From Azolla pinnata (lineage: Eukaryota; Streptophyta; Polypodiopsida; Salviniales; Salviniaceae): a DNA stretch of 26,135 nt. How positions within the stretch are numbered: the first letter of the stretch is position 1; every line of letters begins with the position of its first letter. The translations under genes were made by a program, and so were the position numbers. Below, one piece after another: positions 1-12,000 of this stretch. A model generated the notes under the pieces. The model was not told the origin of the DNA and searched no databases. It saw nothing but the letters and a program-made list of their open reading frames with translations. The stretch covers positions 1 to 26,135 of the forward strand of contig JBBBWG010030566.1 in assembly GCA_037176905.1 (NCBI GenBank). The letters run 5' to 3'.

Positions 1-675
1 GAGCTCTGGTCTGGATTGATCTTGAACTAGACGGTTTAAGTTCTCGAAATCCGAAAATATATTTTTCCGATGGTTCTGGTGAATGACAAGGTTGTAGCAA
101 TAAAAGAAATCGCACTTAACTAGGTCTTTCTTTTGATATTTTGAAGGTTCCATACTGACAGCATGATGTTGAGCCAGTTAGCAACAGCGGTAACAGAGAA
201 CTATACGACATGGATTCGGTAGAAATTTGACGATCATGTCCATGAGACATATCATACAAAGTATGGTATGATTTGGCTGATGGGATCGTATACGCCCACA
301 TACGGTCATATACGGTACTATACGTTCATCCCCATCAATACATACGTTTAGATATACGCCTGCAGACGACACAGAGAGCTTCCATGGCGGAGGAGAGGGA
401 TGGAGACACTTGTCTCTTCCTGGTTCGAAGCTGCACATAGTAACTCCAGCTTTCTTCTCCTCTGACCTCTCTATCCCTATCTCTTTCAAGCGGAGATTTT
501 TGATCTCCAGGAAGGATTTCCTCACCGGAGCTTATACCAGACAGATCCATGGGTTTCTGAATCGCAGCAGGATTTTCGGCCATTGGTCGGAGCGTTTGAG
601 AAGCAAGCCATCGCTCAATCAGCGTGTTTGAGAAAGAACAAAGGCCTGATTCGAGGCGTAGATAGAGAAGAGGGC
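1..675. other. Upstream DNA without a convincing gene
   Basis: No open frame here has an ATG start together with coding character on either strand. Between about 288 and 360 the motif TATACG/ATACG recurs several times within AT-rich DNA. Positions 380-675 probably belong to the 5' leader and promoter of the small candidate gene starting at 676, but no clear TATA box was found. Confidence 0.4.
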
Positions 676-836
676 ATGGAGAAGATCGATCTGATGTCGT
701 TGAGGAGCATGGTGTCAGGGGGGAAATGGCTGGCGTTGATCATGGCAGGTGCAGTCTGGTGCGTGGTTTATGGCACGATCGTCATCTTCCAGATTTGCCC
801 CGGAGTGATCCTCAAGAGTTTCTCGCTTACCAAGGT

Positions 837-889
<53 letters not shown>

Positions 890-1214
890 CCCCCCTCATC
901 TCTGTTACTTCGATGGCTCTGATGCATTCATCCATCTCCTCGTTTTACTTGGTATAGTTTTCTCATTGACATGCATGTCTTCTTTGTTTGGAAATTCGGT
1001 GTCATTGCGACCGATGTTCCTTTCTCAGGAACCTTGTGTAGTACAGACAATGAGCATCATGTATCCTGATCGTTTGGAACTCCAAGTCGGGCAGAATTGG
1101 CATCCCTATCGTAGCCTTTGTGTCTCACGTGTGTTACAATTTGTTCAAAAGCATTTGGACTGGAGCCATAGACATTCCCTCCACATTCGTATCTGCTGCA
1201 TAGCGAGGATATGA
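676..1214 (+). CDS. Candidate two-exon gene for a small single-pass membrane protein
   Basis: I do not recognise the family. Exon 1 is proposed at 676-834 and exon 2 at 1029-1214, giving 114 residues. The ATG at 676 has G at -3 and G at +4 and is the first ATG in its frame. Residues 1-16 are polar, and residues about 17-45 are strongly hydrophobic and aromatic (KWLALIMAGAVWCVVYG and onward), which fits one membrane-spanning helix. The donor is CAAG|GTTTCT at 834/835, just before a long CT run. The acceptor is TTTCTCAG at 1021-1028, with a good pyrimidine tract. Joining keeps the frame (phase 0) and ends at a TGA at 1212-1214. If the intron is retained, the frame instead runs through the CT repeat as a Ser-Leu tract and stops at 957. 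Exon 1 is more credible than exon 2, and further exons are possible. Confidence 0.35.
837..887. repeat. (CT)n microsatellite in the candidate intron
   Basis: A run of about 21 CT dinucleotides follows two nucleotides inside the proposed donor site at 835. Read on the plus strand it is a pyrimidine tract, so it may influence splice-site choice. Its length is likely to vary between individuals. Confidence 0.95.
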
Positions 1215-1384
1215 TTCAGGAAGGAATATGTGCACTCGGCATTTCATCACGCCCCTCTCAATGTGAACGCTTGACCTCTTTTGTGGGGATGCTTGTAGCA
1301 TCTTTTCATCCCACGTTTTTGGTGTTGCCTTTCTGAGAAAGTCTTTAGAAAAGTATATCGGTCCACAGCATTCAATGTCCATCC

Positions 1385-1672
1385 ATTGTAGTGAAGGTTT
1401 GGCAGGAATAATGGATGGGTGTAGCTCCATTTGTCAATGTTTTAGATCTATCACAACCATCTATAGAAGTAGAGGAGTACTGTAGTGAAGTTTGGCAGAA
1501 ACGATGAATGTATGTATGTAGCTCTATTTATCAATTTTTGGATCTATCATAAGCATCTATAGAAGTAGAGGCGTATTGCGGTGAAGTTTGGCACAAACGA
1601 TGGATGCGTGTAGGTCTAGTTGTCAATGTTTTAGATCTATCATAAGCATCTATAGAAGTAGAGGAGTATGTT
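1385..1672. repeat. 93-96 nt minisatellite, three copies
   Basis: The block TTTAGATCTATCA followed by CATCTATAGAAGTAGAGG recurs with the core starting at 1441, 1537 (TTTGGATCTA variant) and 1630, spacings of 96 and 93 nt. Each is preceded by a GTGAAGTTTGGCA-like segment and a GATGGATG-like segment. A partial copy of the leading part begins near 1385. Copies differ at roughly one position in ten, so the array is not recent. Confidence 0.85.
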
Positions 1673-1675
1673 AGG

Positions 1676-1843
1676 ATGTATTTCCAAGATCATGTGAGCT
1701 TGTTGAGTGTGAATTTAGTGACTATTGCCAAGGTCAGGTGAGTTTGTCTGCGTGTGAAGTATGTAAGGTTGTATTTCCAAGTTCATGTGAGTTTGTTGAG
1801 TGGGTCATTTGAGTTTATCTGAGTATGAATTTAGTGACTTTGT
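1676..1843. repeat. 93 nt direct repeat next to the preceding array
   Basis: The segment around TTTCCAAG starts at 1681 and again at 1774, in both cases continuing as TCATGTGAG and TTGTTGAGTG with one or two changes. AATTTAGTGACT also recurs downstream of each copy. The 93 nt spacing equals one spacing of the neighbouring array, though the sequence is different. Confidence 0.75.
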
Positions 1844-2832
1844 CCCAATGCCTTTAACTTTGAATTCTTTACATGTAGTACTTTGAATGCAGGTGATTCT
1901 AACTCTACTGTCTTCCTTCTTCTAGGATATATAGAGAGATGACATATCCATCATGGTGCCTGGTTGCATAGAAGCGCATGGCGCTCAAACAAGACCTTCT
2001 ACGAAGTTAATTTGAGAGATTAACTTGAATTGAGATATAAAATGCTATACAGTTGGTTTGATTTGGTGTGCGTTCTTCAACTCCTTGGTCGTGGAGCTTC
2101 ATGGCTGCAACATTCTACAACCACCTCGGATCTATGTTAGGGTTTGGTCATGATACAAAGTTTTTAAATCTTTCACAGAGTAGAAATCGCTGTTGTTTAC
2201 ATGTAATCCTTTATTTCTCTTGGGATATTGTAAGACTTATGATAGTGTCTTTTTCACCATAACAGAAGGTTTTGAAAAGGTTTCACATATTGTCTAATTT
2301 CTTTCTGATTATAAGAAACAGCTTAAATTGTTGCTTCTTGCAAATATTTAATATTAAGGTGTAAAGAGTGCTTGATGATCAGAGAGTTGGGGGAATGAAC
2401 TTGATGATCAGAGAGTTAAGGGTTCATTCAGTTCACCTGCTTAATGGGTACGCAGGAAAGCAATGGTGCACTCTCTTCCTGTGGCGTATTTTTACTGAGT
2501 CAGACAGGTACACCATCAAAAAGAAGGTTCTGTCCACCAAGCTCCAGCAATATTTGAAGCCACATAGGGTGTAGTTTAGAAATGCTTTGAATGAAGGGGT
2601 TTTTTGAGGTCTCAGACGTGATCCCTGAAAAGCAGCTCTTTTATACATGAACCTTTTGCAATCTACAAATTGTGGGTAGTTTGGAAGAGGGCCCAATCAT
2701 TCAGAGCTACATGACAAAAATGCAATTTTCTGTTCATCAAATCAAGGCTTTTACCGTTTGCCTCTTCATTTCCTTGCTGCGGCCTCCTCTTTATGATGGC
2801 CGCTTCTACCCTCCTCGTTCTATGTAGAATCC

Positions 2833-3000
2833 TTAATTCAGTGGGTTTTTCGTTTTATGTACACCTTATTTCAGTGGGTTTTTGGTCTTATGTATACCTT
2901 AATTCAGGGGGTTTTTTATTTCATATACATTTCTTATTTCAGTGGGTGTTTCAGTTTGTGTACGCTTTATTTCAGTGAATTTTTCGTTTGGTTCAATGAA
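2833..3000. repeat. 33 nt minisatellite, five copies
   Basis: The core TTCAGTGGG starts at 2837, 2870, 2903 (as TTCAGGGGG), 2938 and 2971 (as TTCAGTGAA), spacings 33, 33, 35 and 33. Between cores lies a T-rich piece ending in TTATGTACACCTT or variants. Because 33 is a multiple of three, reading frames stay open across part of the array and give hydrophobic 11-residue repeats, but nothing suggests they are translated. Confidence 0.85.
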
Positions 3001-4002
3001 AAATGTTTCAGTTTCAGTTTTGGACACTCATGTATGACCTGCAATATATACATAAACTTTCCAAAAAGATTAAAAACATACCTCAATACATACATGCAGT
3101 CAGAGATGGATGTGCAAATATAGCAATAAATCAATGAAAACATCCAATTATTTACTCAATCTCCGACAATCAAGAAGCTCAAACAAAAGAGTTTTTATGC
3201 CAAATTCTGCACAACCAAACAATACGATATGACCTGCAACCGTTATTCAGTAAACGCTATGATCTGCACAACCATTTTCAGTAAAAGAACAAAGCTATGA
3301 TCTACATATATTTTCAAATGAGAGATCGCAAATCAGCCGTCATTCAACAGGCTCAAATGACCTCAAAAACGCAAGCTTATACAGCATAGTTATATAGACA
3401 ATTAGTTTTTCCATTCCTATGTGGTCAAAGTGCAGCACATTGACTCGCATCAGCCCAATTTGAAGGGAGGAAAGAAGAGAGGCTCAGTACTTTCCACTTT
3501 CGGTGGTATGGGATAATAATATATATCCAAAATAATCGGATATCCTTCGCCAAAGCTTTCCCCAAACGGAAAATGCCTGGTGAAGATTACAGAAATAAAT
3601 ATGGAAAATCCCACATCATAAAATGAGGGCTTGGACTGAGAAAGCTAACTATCCTGCTTGTTTTATCAAATTGTGGCACTCCCAAAGGAGAAATCTAAAG
3701 CTTATGGACACCTTCCACCCACTATTACATAATTTTCGCTATTCGAAACCACAGCCTGGCCTCTCAAAGCTCCTATTTACATTCGCCTCCCAGATAAACA
3801 AAAGCAAAACTTGCATAAAACCATTCTTCATATCCCAATACTGGATTTCTTCCATGCGGTAAAGAACTCTCTTTCTTGCAATTACCCTCTCCCCTTCTTT
3901 TTCTGCTCTACGCGATTTTACATTCTAAAGATCCAAAAGAAAAACTTCCCGCAAACGAATAATGAACACATTTAACCCCTTCCTTCTTTCCTGTTTTTAC
4001 TG

Positions 4003-6081
4003 TTACAATTCAACCTCTTGCATTTCTCCATAGATGCCCCCATGCAAGCTTGTTGGTGGCGGCACATGATGACCACTCCCAATGCTGGAATAAGATGACG
4101 GGGGCTCGATCACAGGAGGCAAAGGCAAGCTGCTACTTACACCATTCGGAAGTACTTGTCCGAGTGTAGTAGCAGCAGTAGAAGTGGTATTACCCTGGAA
4201 TGCTGGTTTCTGGGTCTGGACTTTGGGGGCTTCTCCGCTCCATGAAACTGCTCTCGACATGTTTCTGGAACTCATATCACTGCTAAGCATGGACAGCTCA
4301 CTCGCACTCGAATGTCGTTGGGCAAGTGGCACGGCCATAAAGCTGGAGGATAGATCTTTGGGCAACAATGGCTCATGATCACCTTGTACACGGCCTCTCG
4401 GTAGAGCGTTATTTGATCCCTCTCCCTCTACCATCACATCTCCACCCGCGGTATTTCCATTGCTGAGGCTTTCATTACTGTTGGGTGTTGCCGGGGCACC
4501 CGCAAAAAATTGCGATGGACTCACAGCCTTACCCCATCCTACTGTAGGTACAATAGGTGATTCTGTAGGTTTTGCCGGTGAAGGAGTGTTTCCTTTATTG
4601 AAGGTGTCCACATACCTGTAAAAAAGAAAATCGTTGAATGCACGCACCATATTTGAAATAAAACCTTTTTTAATAAGTGTTTTTACGTGTCTGACTTGAT
4701 AGATCCTTGCTACGTAAAACTTCAATCTGAGACAGCTCTTTACAAACACATGACTAGGTACAAATCGTGCTAAATATATAAACGAATCAGCAAACTTTGC
4801 CAACTAAAAATCACTTTTACTGTTGTTAACAATTGCCTGCCACTAATTTCATGGTTTTACTCCACTGTAAATAAAGCTAAGATGTTATACAGGTCTTACA
4901 GAAAACCCCTTCATCCATTACAAACTAATCTCTAGCACATCTATGCAGTTTCTACTGAAGGTGCATGGATAATCCCAATAGAGAAATGTGAAGTTCGGAG
5001 TCAAGAGGAAAAAGGAGACAAACTAGACATCAAATGATCATAAAGAAGGCTCACCTTGATCTTACGCCTTGGAGGCGTCCACGTGCAGAGAATTGATTCA
5101 CAGCAGGTGGCATTGGTGGCAAATCTGCCGATGAGCTTAGTGTCGACGAAGTAGTCGAACCAGGGCCTTGAGATTCAGCACTGGGTTTCGCCTCCATTAA
5201 TGTACTTTCTCTGGTGCTAGAGCTGAATTTTGTAGCCATAGGTGGCGGTGCCAGAACAGCTTCTTCTTGACTTTGCTCAGCTCCAGTTTCAACCCATCGC
5301 TTTAGTTTTTCATCATAATAGAACTTGTTTTCATCACCCAATTTGGCCTGGATATCAAGCCAAATCCATCTTCAAGTAAATTTCTAAGATCTTGATGCAA
5401 TCAGAGCAATGTTCTTTCAATCCTGACACTAATACATGTTCCCAAATAGCATACCTGATGTTTATTAGGCTTGATTAACTCAACTGCCTTCGACAAAATT
5501 TGAGTTCCAAACCGAAAATAACCACCTGTTGATTGTTGAGGCTTGGGCACCTTCTTTGGAGAAGAAGATGATGTTTCTGAGCTTGTTATTGGCTTTTGTA
5601 CCTCCTATGAAAGAAAAATAGATTTAAAAATGAACATTTGTACCAGAAAGGTGTACAGGTAAACCTTGTTGCATAGGGAAGACGGACAATGGATCAAGAA
5701 TTATCAACCTACAAAATAAAAAAGAAACTGTACCTGTGCTGGGCTGAAGCTCAAGTTCGGCTCAGATACACTTCTTGCACGCAAATCAACTTGATTACTA
5801 CTAGTATTAACCAAGCTGTTAATAGATGCTGATGGTCCTATAGGCATAGCTTTACTAGGAGTCGTCGAATATCCATATGATTGCTCGTTTGTAGGTTTTA
5901 CAGGGGTGCTCATATTACCAAATTTTTGACTATTTGATGACCACTCCATAGTTGCAGGGGCCGGAACTGGTTTCTCAGCCTGGGGAACGTGAGGACCACC
6001 GATGATCTTGTGAATGGTACTATCAATGGTGCCCATAACTCGACCCACTAGCTTTCCAGAAAAGTTCATGCTATATCCACT
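4003..6081 (-). other. SEC16: SEC16 exons 10-13: C-terminal region
   Basis: These exons code residues 1494-1960. They contain KLVGRVMGTIDSTIHKIIG, the RARSVSEP Ser-rich stretch, GGYFRFGTQILSKAV, then NKFYYDEKLKRWVE, and finally RGRLQGVRSRYVDTFNKG. The last is interrupted by intron 12 at AG|G, as is usual for plant members. The tail is Ser/Pro-rich and low in complexity. In fungi and animals the SEC16 C-terminus contacts other COPII factors; the plant partner is not shown by sequence. Confidence 0.9.
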
Positions 6082-9000
6082 CTACTCGAAGTGAAAAGGG
6101 AAAAAGTCAAGAGAAATGATTAGTATGACCCCAAACAGACATCAAACAGAAGTCCACAGGTTCTGATTAAAACCTGAGAATGCAAACGCAAACGCTCTTC
6201 TAGAACTGAAGCTGATTGTTTGCAGAATTCAATTTCGGGCGCACGACCAGCATTCTTCAAAGCTTTAATTACAACCTGGCAGTACCTGATGTGATGCAAA
6301 GAGATTCCATAGAACAGCTAGCTTTTAATTAACAAAATTTAGACTACTCAGAAATGAAGAGACATTTCTACATAAATAGAGTCACAATCTCTACAGACAC
6401 ATGTATGACGTTAAAGATAAACCTGGATGCCTCAGAGATTTTTCCAGCTTCAGCCAGCATATATGCATACAGTAGTTTATATGGCTGAAATGGAACTAGA
6501 ACATATTGTGAATTCCCCAATACTTTGGCATACTCAAAAATCTCTGTTCTCTGTAAAACAGGGCACATTAAGCAGTTGTCTTAGGGAGGTAAAAAAAAGT
6601 AAATTCATGCAAAGAAACAATGCACAAAACTGAGAATGATAATGGCAGTAGAGAAATGATGATTTTGACTTTATATGACCAAAAGGTGCAAAACCGCACA
6701 CATAAAACACAACTCGCCTGTATTGCTAGAGGTGTTGCATATGTTCGTTGGTGCTTAAAATGGTCTGCACCAAGAAGGCATAATCTAGCTTCCCTTGAAA
6801 AGGACTCAAAACTAGCATCAGCAACCAAATAGCAGGTATGAGCCCCAGCAACCTGCAAGCGTTCGAGTAATCAGAGATTGGCTAAGTACACTGGTCCGAA
6901 ATCTTTGCATCAAATCTTGCACAAGATACTACCTCACCCAGATCCTTCCATAAAGAATCACCCAGGTGAGTAATCACTTGCTCATCTCCTTTGGTTGGAT
7001 TTGCAGCAATAACAGACAAGTTCCCCAACCAGTCTCCAAGCATGCCTCCAGCACTATCCTGCTAAATCCAAAGAAAATGAACATATTACCACAGACACTG
7101 TTAGTTGAAATGTGCCTTGCTGGGTAGTATTATGTACTATGTGCACTTCAAATTCCACATTTCTAATGGGCAAGGATGTTTGTGATGCACTCTTTATTAT
7201 GAGAAACTCAAACAGTCCTTTTTTGCGTAAGCCAATATACTCTGCCACTTAACCCACAACACATTCTAAACCTACATATGATACTATGCATTTACATATA
7301 CTCTGCCACTTAACCTGTACACATTCTAAATAAACCTACATAGGATAACTATGCATTTAAATAAAGCATGCGCGAAAGAATAACATCAATATCTCCTCTG
7401 CCAGCATGCCACATCTGGAAAATTGATTTTTATCAGCTTAAATGGCCTTCCACGACCATAACTTGGAACCTTACAACTCCACTTTCTAAAACTGACACTT
7501 TAGGAGAAAGAGCCCAATCCTAATGCCACAAGAAGACCACAAAATGCAAGTCAAGCTGCCTTTTAGCTTCTTAGATTTTTAATCCAACCTGTGATCATGG
7601 ATATAAACAATAGTTTCTGCACATGCAAAAAAAACCCACAATTTCATTTCAGAGTCATGACCTTCACAGTAGAAGAACCAGGCAAAAAGGGACCCTGTGT
7701 CCCAGCAGACAATAAAACGTTTTGAGAGCTGAAGAGTTCTGCGGTCTGCCCCGCAAAAAGTAAGAGTAGTGTTCGCATAGGAGAACCAGGTAAAAACTGC
7801 TGTTGAGCCATTTGCAGAATAGTATCTGAATAAGCCTGGTACAGAAACAAACAGAAAAGGTGTTATCAAAAGAGCCTTCATCTTGGATCACAACAAACAA
7901 TTTTTGACAATATAATCAACCTTCTCGCCCAATTGCCATGCGAGAACAAGAGCAAGACCCCACAGATGACCCTTTTGAGCCAGATGAAGAGCTTCTTTCC
8001 GTTTGCCATCCATCAGATGCACTTCCACTTCATGAACGGTTTTCTGTAAATAATACTCCAAAACAAATTAGAAAACAATAATATAGCAGATCATTAAAGC
8101 AACAAGAACACCTCAAAAGCCTACAAGCACCTGTACTTGGTCATCTCTAGGCAACATGGACAATGCATCCAAGCCAGGATTCCCAGTCACATTCCAAAGC
8201 CTCTGATTCTTTGTGGATAGCAATTTACCTAAAGCAACCTCTGGTCCATCTTCCACCTGAATAACAAATAACAAAAAGAATAACATCAATGTCCAAATCC
8301 ATATTTGCTATTCCAGGTTTCGAAGCTTTCTGCTTTTATTTGGAGTCATATCGCACCAATTTCTCAGGCCTCATAGTTTCTTGGTGTATGTTTTACTTAT
8401 TTCAGATAGTTGAACTGGAAGACAGGACAGCACTTCAAAATGTAGATTCTTGTTGGGTTGAATAACCCCCTTTTAACTGCTATTGAGTACAGAACCTTAA
8501 GCATGTCAATAACAAGAACTGCTCTTTCATTTTTATTTGTAATAATTTCTGGTACCATATATTTTGGTTTATTATTCACAAAGACAAGACAGCAATGCAC
8601 AATTTAATCTCTTCATTGGTCTCACACACCATTCTGATCTTTTAAAGAGGTTAATATATATTTCTTTATTTACTCCCAAACCATTAATTGATATCTAATT
8701 CAATAGTAACAAACCTGTGATTTTAGGCCCCCTGACCCACCTAGGGATCTCAACTTTCCATAATGTGAACAAGCAATCTTTAGCACACCCCATAGCACAG
8801 AAAGTGCTTCAGAGCTCGTGCAGTGCCGATCTTCATTTTCACACTTCTCAATACGTTCATCGATCCACTTTACCAATTCCTTGCTAGTAGGCCCAGCCCC
8901 TATCAAAGGAAATGTCAATCCACGATGATTTAAGGCAGAAAAATAAGCTACTCCATCATTGTAACTCTGAGTTCCAGCACTTGATACTAGTTGGTTCAGA

Positions 9001-12000
9001 TCATGAGAGACAATGGGCTCAGGTTTCCCCATTTGCGAAGCCTACAAAAGTTGTAAACGTGGCGGAGTTTATAGAACAGAAAAAGATAGCCATGCATCAA
9101 GTAAAGAACCAGGAAATTGCATGCACTCCAGCAATCGAAAATTTCAATACCTTCATGACAATAAGCTTGCCACCAAATCCAAAGACTGCCAGTGGGTGCA
9201 AAGGACGACCTGCAGAGGAGTCAGCAGAATGTAGATTAGCACGAGCTGGCTGGTTGCCAGAAAACGCTGTGCTGCCTGAGAGACCATGATCATTCTGCGA
9301 TCCATAGCTGTTAAAGCCGCTTGCATTAGCACTTTCTTGGAACCCATAGTTATAATTACTATGAATAGTATTATCTTGAAATCCAGGCCAGAATTGTGCA
9401 TTTGCACCCTGAAAACCTTCATTCACGCTTTCAGCATTTGACCCAGCTTGTAGCTGCTGCATGTTTAATTGCTGAGCTTTAGGATCTGCCCAAGCATGGA
9501 ATAACATGCCACGATTCAACGTAGTCGTCACATTAGTGTCACTAGCGTACGAACTCTGATTATTTCCGGACCAGTAAACACTCTGATTCACATCACCTTG
9601 ATAGTAGGATTGGTTTTGCCCCTCTGTCCATGTGCTGCTTGGCAACTGTGAGGAAGTTGAACCATCAGAAACCTGAGAAACCTCTTGATTGAATGCTGTA
9701 TCTTCAGCTGTTTGTCTCCACTCTTGAGCTGTGTAATCATAATACCAACCAGGATACTGGCTTTCCCAACCAGCATCGTGTTGCAGTGCCAAACCGTCAC
9801 CAGTATTACCATACTGATCATTACTGGAAAGCTGTGTATTCATCGCATATTGATCGTTACTGGAGACCTGTGTGTCCGCCACGTACTCATTGCTATTAGA
9901 AATTTGGGTGTGTGCTCCCAAACCTGATCCCCCCATTGACCAAGAACCCTGATCTTGACTTGGCATCTGTTGCCATGAAGATGACCCAGGCAGAGTTGTA
10001 GCATGATCAATAGAAGAACCTTCTTGTGCCGGTAAAGCATTTAGTTCATTCATAGGCCAAGAATTTTTCTCTTCACTTGCTCCTTGCCACTGCAATCCTG
10101 GTAGAGACGGATTGATAGATCCCTCTTGTATTACTGAAGCGTCTCTTTGTCCCATGGACCAATTAGTCTGCACTTGAGTGGTGGTTTGCTGCCATGATGA
10201 CCCAAGCAGAGCAGGATCGATATCCTTTTGTGAAAATGAAGGATCCACTCCTCCTGCAGACCAAGAACTCTGTACTTGACCTGATTCCTGCCATGATGCC
10301 ACAGTTACACTTGACTTGATCGGACCCTCTTGAGCAAGAGAATGCTCTATCCCTCCTGCAGACCAAGAACTCTGTACTTGACCTGATTCCTGCCATGATG
10401 CCATGGGTAAACTTGAATTGACTGGACCCTCTTGTGCAAGAGAATGCCCTATCCCTTCTGTGGACCAAGAACCCTGTCCCTGAATTCTTTGTTCCCATGA
10501 TGACCCAGACAGAGTAGCAACCTGATTGTTGATGGAACCCTCGTGAGCATGAGGAAGAGTTGTTCCTGGCATGGGCCAAGAACTCTGTTCTTGAGTTACT
10601 TGCTGCCACATCGGGGCTGGATTTCCGACAGAACCATCGAAACTAGAAGACGGATCGCTAAAATTATTGTAGGACTGATCCACTTGAGCAACATTAGTGT
10701 AGGATTGATAATCGATCACGCTAGATGTAGCTTGGATATCTTGCTTCCATTCATTAGTTGTGTAATCATAATACCAACCAGGATACATATTCTCCCAAGA
10801 TTGCACATCCTGTTGTTGACTTTCAATCCCGGTAGATACATCCCCTTCAATCCCAGTAGGTGCATTCCCCGCATTATTCCCTATTGTGCCACCAATCCCT
10901 GAATCATTATATTCTACTACAGTAGCTGTGGTGATATGGGCTTGACTTACCGGCTCGCCACCTCCAGCACCAGGACCAATGACATCCGGCTGATTCCAAA
11001 ACTCCGCATCATCATATCCACCGGGTTGTTTCATTTGCTCACTATCCCTCCAACCTACCTGTGCAAAAGATGTTTCCACAGATGCAGATTCAATTTGATT
11101 CTTCTCATCCATCGCACCGATCCTACTGCTCAGGCTTGAATCTTCGTGCTCACCCAAGCTCGAGAAAAAATCAGAGTAAGATCCAAACGAGTTGGATTGG
11201 CTAGTGCCCCCAAAACTACTCCAATCGAGAACTTTCACAGCCGGTGATGGAGAGACGCTGATATCATTTCCAGGAACACTGTTTAAACTTTCAGGTTCAA
11301 TGGATTTATTTGTATTAACTTGAGCATTGGGAACGACCTTAGCAGAAGCATGATCTACTGACGGTAGATGCTCTGCAAGTTGCCGAATTCCTTCAGCATT
11401 CTCCTGATCCAGTGTAGCAGGCATAACCCCGATTTGCCTGTCTAATGCCATAACAACAGCAGCATCACCATCTACCAATGAGTTTCCCAGATCTCTGTCT
11501 GCATTATTTTCCACCATTATTGGTTCCACAATAGCACCATAACCAGATGTCTCTACATCTCCATTTACAATAGTTTCCGCTACTATAGAAGGTAAACCAT
11601 CCATAGATGTGTTGTGATATAGATTTCCACTTGCATCATTTTCGACCATTGGGGGATGCATAGAAACCTCCATAGATAAAGCTACATTTCCCATTACAGA
11701 CGCTGGCAAAATAGCATCATCTACAGGTGGGACTAGATTTCTGCTCACATCAGTCCCATCAATTTGAGGCACGCTATGCATAAAATCACCTTCGATAGAT
11801 AGGCCTGGTTCTCCATTCGTACTGGTTTCCACCACCTGAGGTATGATAGGACCATCCACCGAAGATGATCCTAGATCTTCATCACCATCATTTTCCACCA
11901 AGCTATGCAGAGCCAGACATTCCGTTGATGAGCCTCGGGCTTCATTGCCATGACCTTGTATGGACATCTCATGTGAAGCAGGTGGAGCTGAATCTATCGA

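Larger units (their letters stand above)
1215..4002. other. Non-coding stretch between converging genes, including the SEC16 3' UTR
   Basis: No frame on either strand shows coding character, apart from short chance frames. The region holds two minisatellite areas (separate entries) and AT-rich unique DNA. The part next to 4002, perhaps as far as about 3400, is expected to be the 3' UTR of SEC16 on the minus strand. The poly(A) site cannot be fixed because plant signals are degenerate. Confidence 0.6.
6174..9041 (-). other. SEC16: SEC16 exons 2-9: conserved central (ACE1-type) domain
   Basis: These exons code residues 1077-1493. In the SEC16 family this alpha-helical region is the ancestral coatomer element 1, which binds SEC13 and oligomerises at exit sites. 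Signature stretches are ELVKWIDERIEKCE, LKIACSHYGKLRS, HLAQKGHLWGLALVLAW, MRTLLLLFAGQ, VITHLGDSLWKDLGE, CYLVADASFESFS, ARLCLLGADH and VLGNSQYVLVPFQPYK. Arabidopsis has ALVLASQLGE where this gene has ALVLAWQLGE. The assignment rests on remembered family sequence, not on a search. Confidence 0.9.
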
